From Pseudomonas sp. N3-W (GTDB lineage Bacteria > Pseudomonadota > Gammaproteobacteria > Pseudomonadales > Pseudomonadaceae), in assembly GCF_024970185.1 (NCBI RefSeq), contig NZ_CP103965.1:2972001-3036000 (forward strand): DNA of 64,000 bases. Reading direction: 5' to 3'. Under the pieces are notes generated by a model. The model was given only the letters and a program-made list of their open reading frames with translations. It searched no databases and had not been told where the DNA came from. Positions within the stretch are counted from its first letter, which is position 1; every line of letters begins with the position of its first letter. Of the stretch, positions 1 to 7,905 are shown piece by piece. The position numbers were made by a program, and so were the translations under genes.

Positions 1-1298
1 AGGCATCAGCGCTGGTTCATTCGGCACCTTTTCAACTGGCACCCGGAGCGCCGCCAGCGCTGCCCTTCGCATTGACCGATCAACAACAGGCCTACGCCTT
101 CAGCCGGTCGCTGCACCGGGGGCAGGGCAGTTCACACCTCTACATGGCCGTGGCCATCGAGGCGCTGGATATTGCTCGTCTGGAACGGGCCTGGCAGCAG
201 TTGGTCGCGCATCATCCGATGCTTCGGACACGGATTCTGCCCAATGGCACCCAGCAGATCATGGACGCACCGCCCTTGCTGCACCTCGAAACGGCCTCGC
301 AGGACATTGCCGGTTCGTCAATCGCCGAACAGATGCTCGGCCGGGTGACGGCGCTGGGAGAGTGGCCCTATGTCGAACTACGGGTCAGCACGCTGGACGA
401 ACGACGCCGCCTGGTGCATCTGGCTGTAGACCTGCTGCTGGTCGACCTTCCCAGCCGAGATCTGTTGCTCCAGCAATTACTCAATCTCTATCACGGCCGG
501 ACGCTGACGCCGCTGACCATCAGTTTCGCCGGTTATATCGAGGCACTCGGGCAGCACAACCGCTCCCCGGCGGCACAAACCGCCGCGCGCTACTGGCAGG
601 AAAAATTCCGGCAAGTGCCATCGGGACCGCCAGTGAACAACGACGGGGCCGCGACGGGGCTGTATCTGGAATACGAGCACCGCCTGGATTGCTGGCCGGC
701 ACTGCGTGAACGCATTGCACAGGCAGGCCTCTCGGCGGACGCGCTGCTGATCGCAGCCTATGCCTGGAGCGTTGCCAGACACAGCGCCGAACCAGCGTTC
801 ACACTGGTGGCCCCAGGCTGGAAGCGGCCCGCGGTACACCCGCAGATTGACGCGCTGGTCGGCGATTTCACCACGCTGAGCTGGATCGACTTCAATGACG
901 AACCCATGACGCTCATCGAACAGGCTTGGCGTTGTCAGCGGATCTTCAATGAAGATCAGCAACACAGCACCGTCAGCGGCCTGCAAGCGTTGCGCAAAGT
1001 GGCGACGAACAGACAGCGACCGCGAAAGCTCGATTTCCCGGTGGTGTTTACCCGGCTCAACCCCCAAGGCGCGCTGGGCCTGCCCGCAGGCATCACGCTG
1101 GTCAAAAGCACAAGCCGCACGCACGGGGTGGCGCTGGACAACCTGAGTATCGAGACGCAAGACAGTTTGCTGATCCACTGGGACCTGGCGGCTGACCGTC
1201 TGGCCCCGGCAGTGGTTGAGGCGATGTTTGCCGATTACTGGCGCTTGCTGGAGGCGTTGGCGGTCGACTTTTCTGCTGACCTGCGAGGCAATGGATGA
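1..1298 (+). CDS. NRPS C-terminal fragment ending in a heterocyclization (Cy) domain (5' end outside window)
   Basis: The frame is open from the left window edge, so the start lies outside; the TTG at 72 is internal. The visible ~430 residues form one Cy domain, which condenses and cyclodehydrates Cys/Ser/Thr on NRPS lines. Signs are the entry motif ALTDQQQAYAFSRS, HHPMLR, the Cy signature DLLLVDLPS (DxxxxDxxS, in place of the HHxxxDG of ordinary C domains), GDFTTLSWIDF and FPVVFTR. The first visible residues, rich in Pro and Ala, look like a linker from an upstream carrier domain. The protein stops directly after the Cy fold, with no A or T domain. A REP palindrome follows the stop. It is homologous to the internal Cy domain of the NRPS at 32 kb. 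Domain identity is sure; its role relative to the distant NRPS operon is unknown. Confidence 0.85.
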   Translation, partial: ASALVHSAPFQLAPGAPPALPFALTDQQQAYAFSRSLHRGQGSSHLYMAVAIEALDIARLERAWQQLVAHHPMLRTRILPNGTQQIMDAPPLLHLETASQDIAGSSIAEQMLGRVTALGEWPYVELRVSTLDERRRLVHLAVDLLLVDLPSRDLLLQQLLNLYHGRTLTPLTISFAGYIEALGQHNRSPAAQTAARYWQEKFRQVPSGPPVNNDGAATGLYLEYEHRLDCWPALRERIAQAGLSADALLIAAYAWSVARHSAEPAFTLVAPGWKRPAVHPQIDALVGDFTTLSWIDFNDEPMTLIEQAWRCQRIFNEDQQHSTVSGLQALRKVATNRQRPRKLDFPVVFTRLNPQGALGLPAGITLVKSTSRTHGVALDNLSIETQDSLLIHWDLAADRLAPAVVEAMFADYWRLLEALAVDFSADLRGNG

Positions 1299-1317
1299 GC
1301 GCGCGCTGACACACCCT

Positions 1318-1345
1318 GTGGCAAGGGAGCAAGCTCCCTTGCCAC
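1318..1345. repeat. REP palindrome, possible terminator
   Basis: A perfect 13-bp inverted repeat (GTGGCAAGGGAGC and its complement) with a 2-nt centre lies 20 bp after the NRPS stop. It is one arm of the GTGGCGAGGGAGC REP family that also forms the 18-20 kb array and the insertion in the 41 kb NRPS. It may stabilise or end the upstream transcript; no T-run follows. Confidence 0.75.
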
Positions 1346-1363
1346 GGGAAAGTGATCATTCTT

Positions 1364-1477
1364 CTAGCGCTGACTGACCCAATATTGCTGCACGGCGCCA
1401 TTCGTGCCTTGCACCGGGTCTTCATCGGGAAACGGCAACTGCTCGATGCTCGGAGACGCAAGTGTCGGATCAGATGT
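1364..1477 (-). pseudogene. Remnant reading frame of about 37 codons without a start
   Basis: An open frame bounded by an upstream stop (1478-1480) and ending at 1364-1366 reads as coding-like protein (…ASPSIEQLPFPDEDPVQG…, ending QQYWVSQR) but has no start codon or ribosome site. It could be the tail of a gene destroyed on this side of the NRPS. No family is recognised. Confidence is low because the stretch is short. Confidence 0.25.
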
Positions 1478-1483
1478 TCAACC

Positions 1484-1505
1484 GGCGCCACCTCAAAGTG
1501 GCGCC
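1484..1505 (-). terminator. Hairpin downstream of the DUF3313 gene
   Basis: A perfect 8-bp stem (GGCGCCAC / GTGGCGCC) with a 6-nt loop sits 15 bp past the stop of the leftward lipoprotein gene. There is no clear U-tract in the leftward direction, so termination is inferred only from position. Confidence 0.4.
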
Positions 1506-1520
1506 AGTCAAGCCCGCTCC

Positions 1521-2195
1521 TTATCGGATGAAGGCCTGCAAATCGCTGGTCAATTTGTCGATGGCCACTTTGAAGTCCTTGGTGGTGATGGTCTGGCTGG
1601 CGTTGTCCAGCTGTTGACCGAACACCTTGCGTACCACTTTGGCCACGGTCTGGTTGTTGCTGGTATCGATGAATTCACCCTCGATGTACAGCGCCGTGTC
1701 CTGGTCGCGGTGACCGCTGGCTGCTTGTGCCGCGCCCACTACAGCGGCGACCGGCACGATTTCGTACCACTTCATTCCAGCATTCGAGGCGCTCACGCCG
1801 GTGATTGCCACGCGCAGGATCAAGGCTTTGGAACCGGCTGGCACGGATGCCCTGTTCGGCACCACGTTGTATTTCTGGCCGAGCACGCCACGGGCCTTGT
1901 TGGTCATGTAGTTCTGCAACTCGTCCAGCGTCTGGCGATTGACCCGCTCATTGGGCTGTGGCGCCGGGTACAGCTCCAGCCGGTTGAACACCACGGTGTC
2001 GTAGGCATTGGGATTCCATGACGGGATCACCCAACGCATGGCTTTCTCGCCGCTGGTGGTGGTCACTTCCTGCAAGTTGTTGTAGTTGGGCAGGAAGCCG
2101 GAGTATTGCTGCTGCTCGGTGACTTTCGAGGTACAACCACCGAGTAACAGGGTGGTCAGTGCGGTGCCGATGAGTAACTTTCTGGACAAGTTCAT
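1521..2195 (-). CDS. DUF3313-type lipoprotein
   Basis: The 224-residue protein has a lipoprotein signal: MNLSRKLLIG followed by a hydrophobic stretch and a lipobox LLLGGC with the modified Cys at 21. The mature part (NYNNLQEVTT…, WVIPSWNPNAYDTVVFNRLELYP, later VGAAQAASGHRDQDTALYIEGEF) matches my memory of the DUF3313 family, which has no defined biochemical role. The protein should sit in the inner leaflet of the outer membrane or the periplasm. It is the last gene of the leftward run after the FadL porin (50-bp gap), so an accessory envelope role in substrate uptake is possible but not shown. Confidence 0.8.
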   Translation of the reverse strand: MNLSRKLLIGTALTTLLLGGCTSKVTEQQQYSGFLPNYNNLQEVTTTSGEKAMRWVIPSWNPNAYDTVVFNRLELYPAPQPNERVNRQTLDELQNYMTNKARGVLGQKYNVVPNRASVPAGSKALILRVAITGVSASNAGMKWYEIVPVAAVVGAAQAASGHRDQDTALYIEGEFIDTSNNQTVAKVVRKVFGQQLDNASQTITTKDFKVAIDKLTSDLQAFIR

Positions 2196-2245
2196 TGTGC
2201 TTTGCGCTCCATGGGATAAATCGTATTTTTCTGGTTATCAGGGCG

Positions 2246-3514
2246 TCAATAACGCCAGGTCATGTTCCCGGTCACGGCTTGAATCCAGGCGTTGTCGAAC
2301 TGACCGGAAGTGCGTACGCCTGATACGGTTTTGGTTTGGTCCACCGGCATGTCGCCGAGCCAGACCAGTGCCCAGCTGAGGTTGACGTCGGTGTCCTTGT
2401 TCAGCGCGTAAGTGGCCCCGGTGCCGAGTCGCCAGGACTCACCCATTGGGGCATTGAACGTGCGGTTGGCGTCCGAGACGGCGCTGCTGTCATACGCGAC
2501 GCCGACGTTCCACAACAGTTGACGGGTGGCTTGATATTGCGCGCCGAGCGCCAGTTGCCAGGTGTCCTTGAAATGGGCATTGACCGTGGTCGATTGGGCG
2601 CCGACAGCGGTGGTATCGACCTGCACCGCGACGTCGCCGAATTGTGACCAGTCTTGCCAGTTGACCGTGGCGAGCAGGGCCCATTGCGGGTCGAGTTGCT
2701 GGAACAGGCTCAGGGTCGCGGTCTGCGGCACCTGCATGTCGAGCTTGGTGTTGAGGCCGTTCAGACGATCCAGCCCGGGACCGGTGCCATGGACATTGAG
2801 CTTGTCCTCAAAGTCGAGATCGACCTTGCTGGTGTAGGCCAAACCGATGCGCGTGCCGGGTTGTGGGGCGTAGATCACGCCAACGTTGGCACCGTAACCC
2901 CAGGTGCTGTCTTCGTATTTGAAGTAGCCGTCGCTGCGGTCGGTCAGGCCGAACGGCGAGCGGTCGATGGCCGTCTGGTCCTGCAACATGCCGTACATGG
3001 CTTTCACGCCGACACCGATCGACCATTGATCGTTGAAGCGGTACGCCACGCTGGGCACCAGCGACAACCCGGCCAGGCTGACGTTCTGCGCAAAATAGCG
3101 CCCGGACCAGTCGTTGTTGTAATTGGCCGCCAGGCCGAAATCGCCATAAGAGCCGAAGCCGACGCTCCAGTTGTCATCCAGTTGATGGCTGATGGAAAAG
3201 CTGCCACCGGGAATCGGATCCAGTGCGTTGCCGCTGCCACGGCCTGTGCCGTTGGTGTTGTCGTCGCGGTCGAACGTCAGGTTGCCGTAGAGGATTTGCG
3301 CACCGGCGGTTATCTGCGTGCCTTGCAGGTAGCTCAGGCCCGCCGGGTTGCTGGCGATGGTGGAGGGCCCTTGGGCGCGGGCAGCGGCACCGGCATTGGC
3401 CAGGCCGACGTTATCGGTGCCGATCTCGTAGAGCATGATGCCACCGGCATACGCCTGTTCGCTGCACAGGGTGAGCAAGGTGAAGGCGGGGAGCAGCAAT
3501 GATTTCGTCTGCAT
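2246..3514 (-). CDS. FadL/OmpP1/TodX-family outer-membrane channel for hydrophobic substrates
   Basis: The start is set at 3514 because AAGGAGCC lies 4-5 nt upstream; the frame stays open a further 20 codons without such a site. The 422-residue product has a signal peptide (MQTKSLLLPAFTLLTLCSEQAYA) followed by GGIMLYEIGTDNVGLANAG and IASNPAGLSYLQGTQ, the N-terminal hatch pattern of FadL proteins. Many alternating beta strands follow, and the protein ends in aromatic WRY, typical of outer-membrane barrels. Members import long-chain fatty acids or hydrocarbons. It lies 79 bp after the arylsulfatase gene and shares its direction, so import of hydrophobic sulfate esters or the released alcohols is a reasonable inference. 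Confidence 0.9.
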   Translation of the reverse strand: MQTKSLLLPAFTLLTLCSEQAYAGGIMLYEIGTDNVGLANAGAAARAQGPSTIASNPAGLSYLQGTQITAGAQILYGNLTFDRDDNTNGTGRGSGNALDPIPGGSFSISHQLDDNWSVGFGSYGDFGLAANYNNDWSGRYFAQNVSLAGLSLVPSVAYRFNDQWSIGVGVKAMYGMLQDQTAIDRSPFGLTDRSDGYFKYEDSTWGYGANVGVIYAPQPGTRIGLAYTSKVDLDFEDKLNVHGTGPGLDRLNGLNTKLDMQVPQTATLSLFQQLDPQWALLATVNWQDWSQFGDVAVQVDTTAVGAQSTTVNAHFKDTWQLALGAQYQATRQLLWNVGVAYDSSAVSDANRTFNAPMGESWRLGTGATYALNKDTDVNLSWALVWLGDMPVDQTKTVSGVRTSGQFDNAWIQAVTGNMTWRY

Positions 3515-3593
3515 GAAAGGCTCCTTGATACGCTCGCAAACGTTCGTCATGAACGGGTGACCGCCACCGGCCACCCGTATTGCCTTTTATGCA

Positions 3594-5210
3594 CTACCTG
3601 GCCATGGCGGCACGCGCCGCCGCGATTTTCTCCTTGACGGTGTCCAGGTTGAAGCTCGCGCCTTTTTGCATCGGTGGGTATTCAATGGCTGTTTGCGCCA
3701 GTTTCAGCACCTGATCCTGCACAAACACGAAGCGCCAGAACTGGAACTTGAACCACTGGAAATATTCCAGCGAACCACTGGCCGCCTGATCCGCTGGCCA
3801 GCCCATGCGCTCGAACGGATCAAGACGCAGGTTGGTCAGGATCGGCATGTCCAGCGTGACCTTGGCGCCCAGCCAGCCCCCAGGTTGATCGATGAAGCGG
3901 TATTTGAAATCGTCGATGCGAATGGCACCCAGCGTGCCCTCGCCGAAGTAGAAGATTTCATGACGGTTCGACGGGCCTTTGCCGGTGATCATCGGCGTCT
4001 GGTCATAGCCGTCGAGATGGACCTTGTAGGTCCTGTCGCCCAGTTGTTTGCCCTTGAGCAGTTCAGTGGTGATGTTCGGGTTGCCTGCCGCCGTGAGGAA
4101 GGTCGGGAACCAGTCCATGCCGGACATGATGCCGTTGGCAATGGTGTTGGGCGGTACCTGGCCTGGCCAGCGAATGATCGCCGGCACTCGGAAACCACCC
4201 TCCATGACCGTGCCTTTGCCCATGGCAAACGGGGTGGTGCCACCGTCCGGCCAGGTGAAGTTTTCCGCGCCGTTGTCGGTGGTGAACATCACGATGGTGT
4301 TGTCATCCATGCCGTCTTTTTTCAGCTTGGCCATGACGTCGCCGACGATATCGTCGAGCTGCGCCATGCCGGCTTCTTGCTCCGACCAGCCATTTTCCGA
4401 ATTGCGCATGGCTTCATACTTGTCGGACAGGTGCGTGACGATGTGCATGCGGGTCGGGTTGAGCCACAGGAAGAACGGTTTGTTGTCCTGTTTGGCTTTG
4501 TCGATGAAGGCGAAGGCCTTGGCCTGGATTTCGTCATCGACGGTTTTCATCCGGTCTGGATAGAGGGTGCCGGCGTCTTCGATTTTCTGTTTGCCGATCT
4601 TGCCCCAGCGCGGCATGACGGTTGGATCGTCAGTGGTGGTTGCCCAGCTGTGCACCATGTTGCGCGGGCCGACGGTGTCGAGCAGCGCCTTCGGATAGTT
4701 GGGGTGCGACGGGTCTTCCATGGCATCCAGGTGATAGAGATAACCAAAGAACTCATCGAAACCGTGCACTGTCGGCAGGAACTGGTTCAAGTCGCCCAGG
4801 TGGTTCTTGCCGAACTGGCCGGTGGCGTAGCCCATGGACTTGAGGGCGGTGGCAATGGTCACCGCTTCGTCAGGAATGCCGATGGGCGAGCCGGCCTGGC
4901 CGACCGTGGTCATGCCGGTGCGGATCGGCAGTTCACCAGTAATGAAATTGGCGCGCCCGGCGGTGCAACTGGCCTCGGCGTAATAGTCGGTAAAGCGCAT
5001 GCCATCGGCCGCCAGTTGGTCGAGATTGGGTGTGCGACCGGCCATCATCCCCTGGTTATAGACACCGATATTCGACCAGCCGATATCGTCGCCCATGATC
5101 ACCACGATGTTGGGCGGGGGTTTGTCAGCCGCTTGGGTGATAACGGGTAGAACCATTGCAGACAACAGCATTGAAACAGCGAATAGCCGGGAGAAGTTTG
5201 TCTGGTTCAT
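3594..5210 (-). CDS. Type I (formylglycine) arylsulfatase-family sulfatase, secreted
   Basis: The start at 5210 is chosen for GGAG six nt upstream; the frame extends 10 codons further. The 538-residue product has a signal peptide ending about ITQAADK. The sulfatase fold opens with NIVVIMGDDIGWSN (metal-binding Asp pair 41-42). The formylglycine motif is SCTAGRANFITG with Cys82, i.e. C-x-A-x-R, the variant with Ala in place of Pro. KNHLGD and TTDNGAE follow as usual. It should hydrolyse sulfate esters in the periplasm after Cys-to-formylglycine conversion; no maturase gene is visible in the window. It leads a leftward group with the FadL channel and a lipoprotein. A role in desulfation of hydrophobic sulfate esters is inferred from the neighbours. 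Confidence 0.9.
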   Translation of the reverse strand: MNQTNFSRLFAVSMLLSAMVLPVITQAADKPPPNIVVIMGDDIGWSNIGVYNQGMMAGRTPNLDQLAADGMRFTDYYAEASCTAGRANFITGELPIRTGMTTVGQAGSPIGIPDEAVTIATALKSMGYATGQFGKNHLGDLNQFLPTVHGFDEFFGYLYHLDAMEDPSHPNYPKALLDTVGPRNMVHSWATTTDDPTVMPRWGKIGKQKIEDAGTLYPDRMKTVDDEIQAKAFAFIDKAKQDNKPFFLWLNPTRMHIVTHLSDKYEAMRNSENGWSEQEAGMAQLDDIVGDVMAKLKKDGMDDNTIVMFTTDNGAENFTWPDGGTTPFAMGKGTVMEGGFRVPAIIRWPGQVPPNTIANGIMSGMDWFPTFLTAAGNPNITTELLKGKQLGDRTYKVHLDGYDQTPMITGKGPSNRHEIFYFGEGTLGAIRIDDFKYRFIDQPGGWLGAKVTLDMPILTNLRLDPFERMGWPADQAASGSLEYFQWFKFQFWRFVFVQDQVLKLAQTAIEYPPMQKGASFNLDTVKEKIAAARAAMAR

Positions 5211-5385
5211 GTCGAACTCCATATGCGCTGGCGTTAGCACTTAAGGACTTCCCCCTTTGGTCCTTAGAAACTGTGATCCCCGGGAAGAGCGTAGGTTTGA
5301 ATTGTGAATTATCCAGTAATATTTTTTTGAGATGATACAAAGTCACTCTTTAACCGCTCATGCCCCTAATGGGTGAAACGACTGA

Positions 5386-5417
5386 AGCCGGGCCTTCGAC
5401 AGGCTGAAGTCCCGGCT
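5386..5417 (-). terminator. Imperfect hairpin after the acyl-CoA ligase gene
   Basis: AGCCGGG (5386-5392) pairs with CCCGGCT (5411-5417), and after one mismatch CTTC pairs with GAAG, leaving an 8-nt loop. It lies 28 bp beyond the ligase stop, in the 234-bp gap before the sulfatase gene, and probably separates the two leftward units. Confidence 0.5.
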
Positions 5418-5444
5418 ACGGCAGGGCCGTTCCTGGCGGTGCCA

Positions 5445-7031
5445 TCAACTGATATTGCGCGACGAACCGAGCCAGTATTTTTCCCGTACTTGTCGGCGTA
5501 ATACTTTGCCCACCACCGAAGTCGGCAACTCATCGACGAACACCAGCGACTTCGGCGCCTTGTAGCCGCCCAGGCGCGTTCGGGTCTGGGCAATCAACGC
5601 TTGCGCCGTCACGGTTTCACCCTGACGCAGAATCACCTCGGCATGCACGGCCTCACCCCATTCCGGGTGTGGAATGCCCACCACCGCGGCCATCAGCACC
5701 GCAGGGTGGGCGGCGAGGGCGGCTTCTACTTCCACGGCATAAACGTTGAAGCCGCCGCTGATGATCATGTCCTTGAGACGGTCGACGATGTACAGGTAAC
5801 CATCGCCATCGATGTAGCCCAGGTCGCCGGACTTCCACGCCCCTTCGCAAAACTCGGCGGCAGTGGCTTCGGGGTTTTGGTAGTAGCCCTTGATCACCGC
5901 TTTGCAGCGGATGCGAATTTCACCGGTTTCGCCCACGGGTAGCGGCGCGCCTTCGGCATCGGCGATGAACACTTCCACTCCCGGTGTCGGCCGGCCTGCT
6001 GAAGACAGCCGGCGCAAGGACGCGGTGTCGCCGGGTTGATGCGCCGCTTTGCCGAGGGCCGAAATCACCATCGGCGCCTCGGTGGCAGCATAGCCCTGGA
6101 CAAAAATCTGTCCGAAGCACTCCACCAGTTCGCCCAGTTTGTCCGGGCTCATGGGCGCCGCACCGTAGATCAGCGTGGTCAGCGATGAGAAATCCAGCGG
6201 CGCGGTGCGTTGCATCTCCAACAGTCGGTAGAGCACGGTCGGCACCAGGAACGAGTGCGTCACGCGCTCCCGTTCGACTTGCTGGCGCCAGGCCTGCATG
6301 TCCAGCTGGTTCATGGTGAGGTTGGTGCCGCCGCCGTAAACCGTCGGAAAAAACAGCATCAACGTGCCGTGGGACAACGGCGATACGTGCAGCAGGCGGG
6401 TCGCGCTGCTCAGCGCCAGATCGGTGTTGATGAACGCCGCGTCGCGGCAGGCCATCCAGTTGTCGATCGAGTACATCGCACACTTGCCCTTGCCGGTGGT
6501 GCCACCGGTAAAGCGCAGCATGCACAGGTGCTCGTCGGTATCGAGGGTGACATCGTTATCGGCGTCCGAGGCCGCATCCACCAGCGACCAGAAGTTGTGC
6601 ACGCCGCTCAGCGTCGCCTGTTCGGCCGTCGGCGGGTCCATCACCACGATCTCGCAGTCACGGGCGCGCAACATACCGTAGTAACTGTCCAGCAAGCGGG
6701 TTTCGATGAACACCACCTTGGGCCGGACCAGCTCGACCTGCCGCGCGTGCTCCTCCAGCGGGTCGCGCAGGTTGGTCATTACCACCGTGCCTTCCTGCTT
6801 GAAGGTGCTGGGAAACATCATCAGGCTGAGGCTGTCGTTCTCCAGGATCAGCATGAAGCGTTCACCCACGCGTACCTGCAACCTGTTGCGCAGGACGTCG
6901 GCGATGCGGTTGGTCAGCAGGTGGTACTGCTCATAGCTATAGCGGCGGTTGCGCTCGATATTGACGATCGCCTCCTGCTCGCCATAACGCAGGGCGAGCA
7001 GGCGCATGATCCGGCTAAAATTCATTTTCAT
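5445..7031 (-). CDS. AMP-dependent acyl-CoA ligase
   Basis: The 528-residue protein belongs to the ANL superfamily and should activate a carboxylic acid through an acyl-adenylate to the CoA thioester. Visible cores are the P-loop-like RFTGGTTGKGK, YAATEAPMV, IRIRCKAVIKGYYQNPEAT, SGDLGYIDGDGYLYIVDRLKDMIISGGFNVYAVEVE and the C-terminal lysine region GGYKAPKSLVFVDELPTSVVGKVLRR. It lies 24 bp after the SDR gene in a run with hydratase, thiolase and acyl-CoA dehydrogenase, so it is the likely entry step of a dedicated beta-oxidation. The chain specificity cannot be read from the sequence. Confidence 0.88.
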   Translation of the reverse strand: MKMNFSRIMRLLALRYGEQEAIVNIERNRRYSYEQYHLLTNRIADVLRNRLQVRVGERFMLILENDSLSLMMFPSTFKQEGTVVMTNLRDPLEEHARQVELVRPKVVFIETRLLDSYYGMLRARDCEIVVMDPPTAEQATLSGVHNFWSLVDAASDADNDVTLDTDEHLCMLRFTGGTTGKGKCAMYSIDNWMACRDAAFINTDLALSSATRLLHVSPLSHGTLMLFFPTVYGGGTNLTMNQLDMQAWRQQVERERVTHSFLVPTVLYRLLEMQRTAPLDFSSLTTLIYGAAPMSPDKLGELVECFGQIFVQGYAATEAPMVISALGKAAHQPGDTASLRRLSSAGRPTPGVEVFIADAEGAPLPVGETGEIRIRCKAVIKGYYQNPEATAAEFCEGAWKSGDLGYIDGDGYLYIVDRLKDMIISGGFNVYAVEVEAALAAHPAVLMAAVVGIPHPEWGEAVHAEVILRQGETVTAQALIAQTRTRLGGYKAPKSLVFVDELPTSVVGKVLRRQVREKYWLGSSRNIS

Positions 7032-7055
7032 GGGGAGTCGCTCTCAGAAGCCGAA

Positions 7056-7832
7056 TTACCGGGCACGCATGCGCGAGGCGGCGTCGAGGCGCACAGTCTC
7101 GCCGTTGACATAGGCGTTCTCGATCAGAAACGCGCAGCAATGAGCGAACTCACGCATGTCGCCCAGGCGCTTGGGCGCTTCCATCTGTTCCTTGAGCGAG
7201 TTGAGGACTTTCTCGTCAAGGCCCGCCACCATGGTGGTGAGGAACAGCCCCGGCGCGATGGCGTTGACCCGCACACCAATGGCGCCCAGCTCGCGCGCGG
7301 CGGGCATGTTCATGCCGATGACGCCAGCCTTGGTGGCCGCGTAGGCGCACTGGCCGACCTGACCTTCATAGGCCGCGCCAGACGACACATTGATCACCAC
7401 GCCGCGTTCTTCGCCGGCTTCGGCTTCGTTGTTGGCCATGTGCTCGGCACACTTGGACATGACGTTGAACACGCCATTGAGGTTGACGGCGGTGGCCTGG
7501 GCGAAGCGTGCCAGCGGCGCGGCCTTGCCTTCCTTGCCCAGCACCTTGAAGCCGGTCGGCACGGCGGCGCCGTTGATGCAGACATGAATCGCGCCGAACT
7601 TCTCGATCACCGCATTGACCGCGTTCTGCACCGACGCTTCGTCGCTGACGTCGGTCTGCACGAACATCGCGCGCTCGGCGCCCAGTTCGGCCACGGCTTT
7701 TTGCCCGGCTTCGACATTGAGGTCGAAAATCGCCACGCGCGCGGCTTTCTCTTCAATCAGGTAGTGCGCCGTCGCCAGGCCCAGGCCCGAAGCGCCGCCC
7801 GTGATGACGATGACTTTGTCTTGAATTCGCAT
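7056..7832 (-). CDS. Short-chain dehydrogenase, probable 3-hydroxyacyl-CoA dehydrogenase (HSD10-like)
   Basis: The 258-residue protein has the classical SDR layout: cofactor motif TGGASGLG near residue 12, Asp after beta-2 (IFDLN) favouring NAD, a CINGAA motif where NNAG is usual, active-site Ser in INVSSGAAYEGQ and YAATK. The EGKAAPLARFAQATAVNLNG stretch and overall length resemble type II 3-hydroxyacyl-CoA dehydrogenases. AGGGACACTCAC precedes the ATG. The position between acyl-CoA dehydrogenase and acyl-CoA ligase supports the third step of beta-oxidation. A steroid or secondary alcohol as substrate cannot be excluded. Confidence 0.85.
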   Translation of the reverse strand: MRIQDKVIVITGGASGLGLATAHYLIEEKAARVAIFDLNVEAGQKAVAELGAERAMFVQTDVSDEASVQNAVNAVIEKFGAIHVCINGAAVPTGFKVLGKEGKAAPLARFAQATAVNLNGVFNVMSKCAEHMANNEAEAGEERGVVINVSSGAAYEGQVGQCAYAATKAGVIGMNMPAARELGAIGVRVNAIAPGLFLTTMVAGLDEKVLNSLKEQMEAPKRLGDMREFAHCCAFLIENAYVNGETVRLDAASRMRAR

Positions 7833-7905
7833 GTGAGTGTCCCTGTTCGCTGCCCGGCATCGTCGATGCCGGGTTGTTATTGTTGTGGCTGAACAAATGG
7901 CTGGA

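Noticed and set aside
6210..7892. 560-codon plus-strand frame over the acyl-CoA ligase and SDR
   Set aside because: The opposite strand encodes two complete enzymes with cofactor motifs and ribosome sites; the plus-strand product has no recognisable fold.
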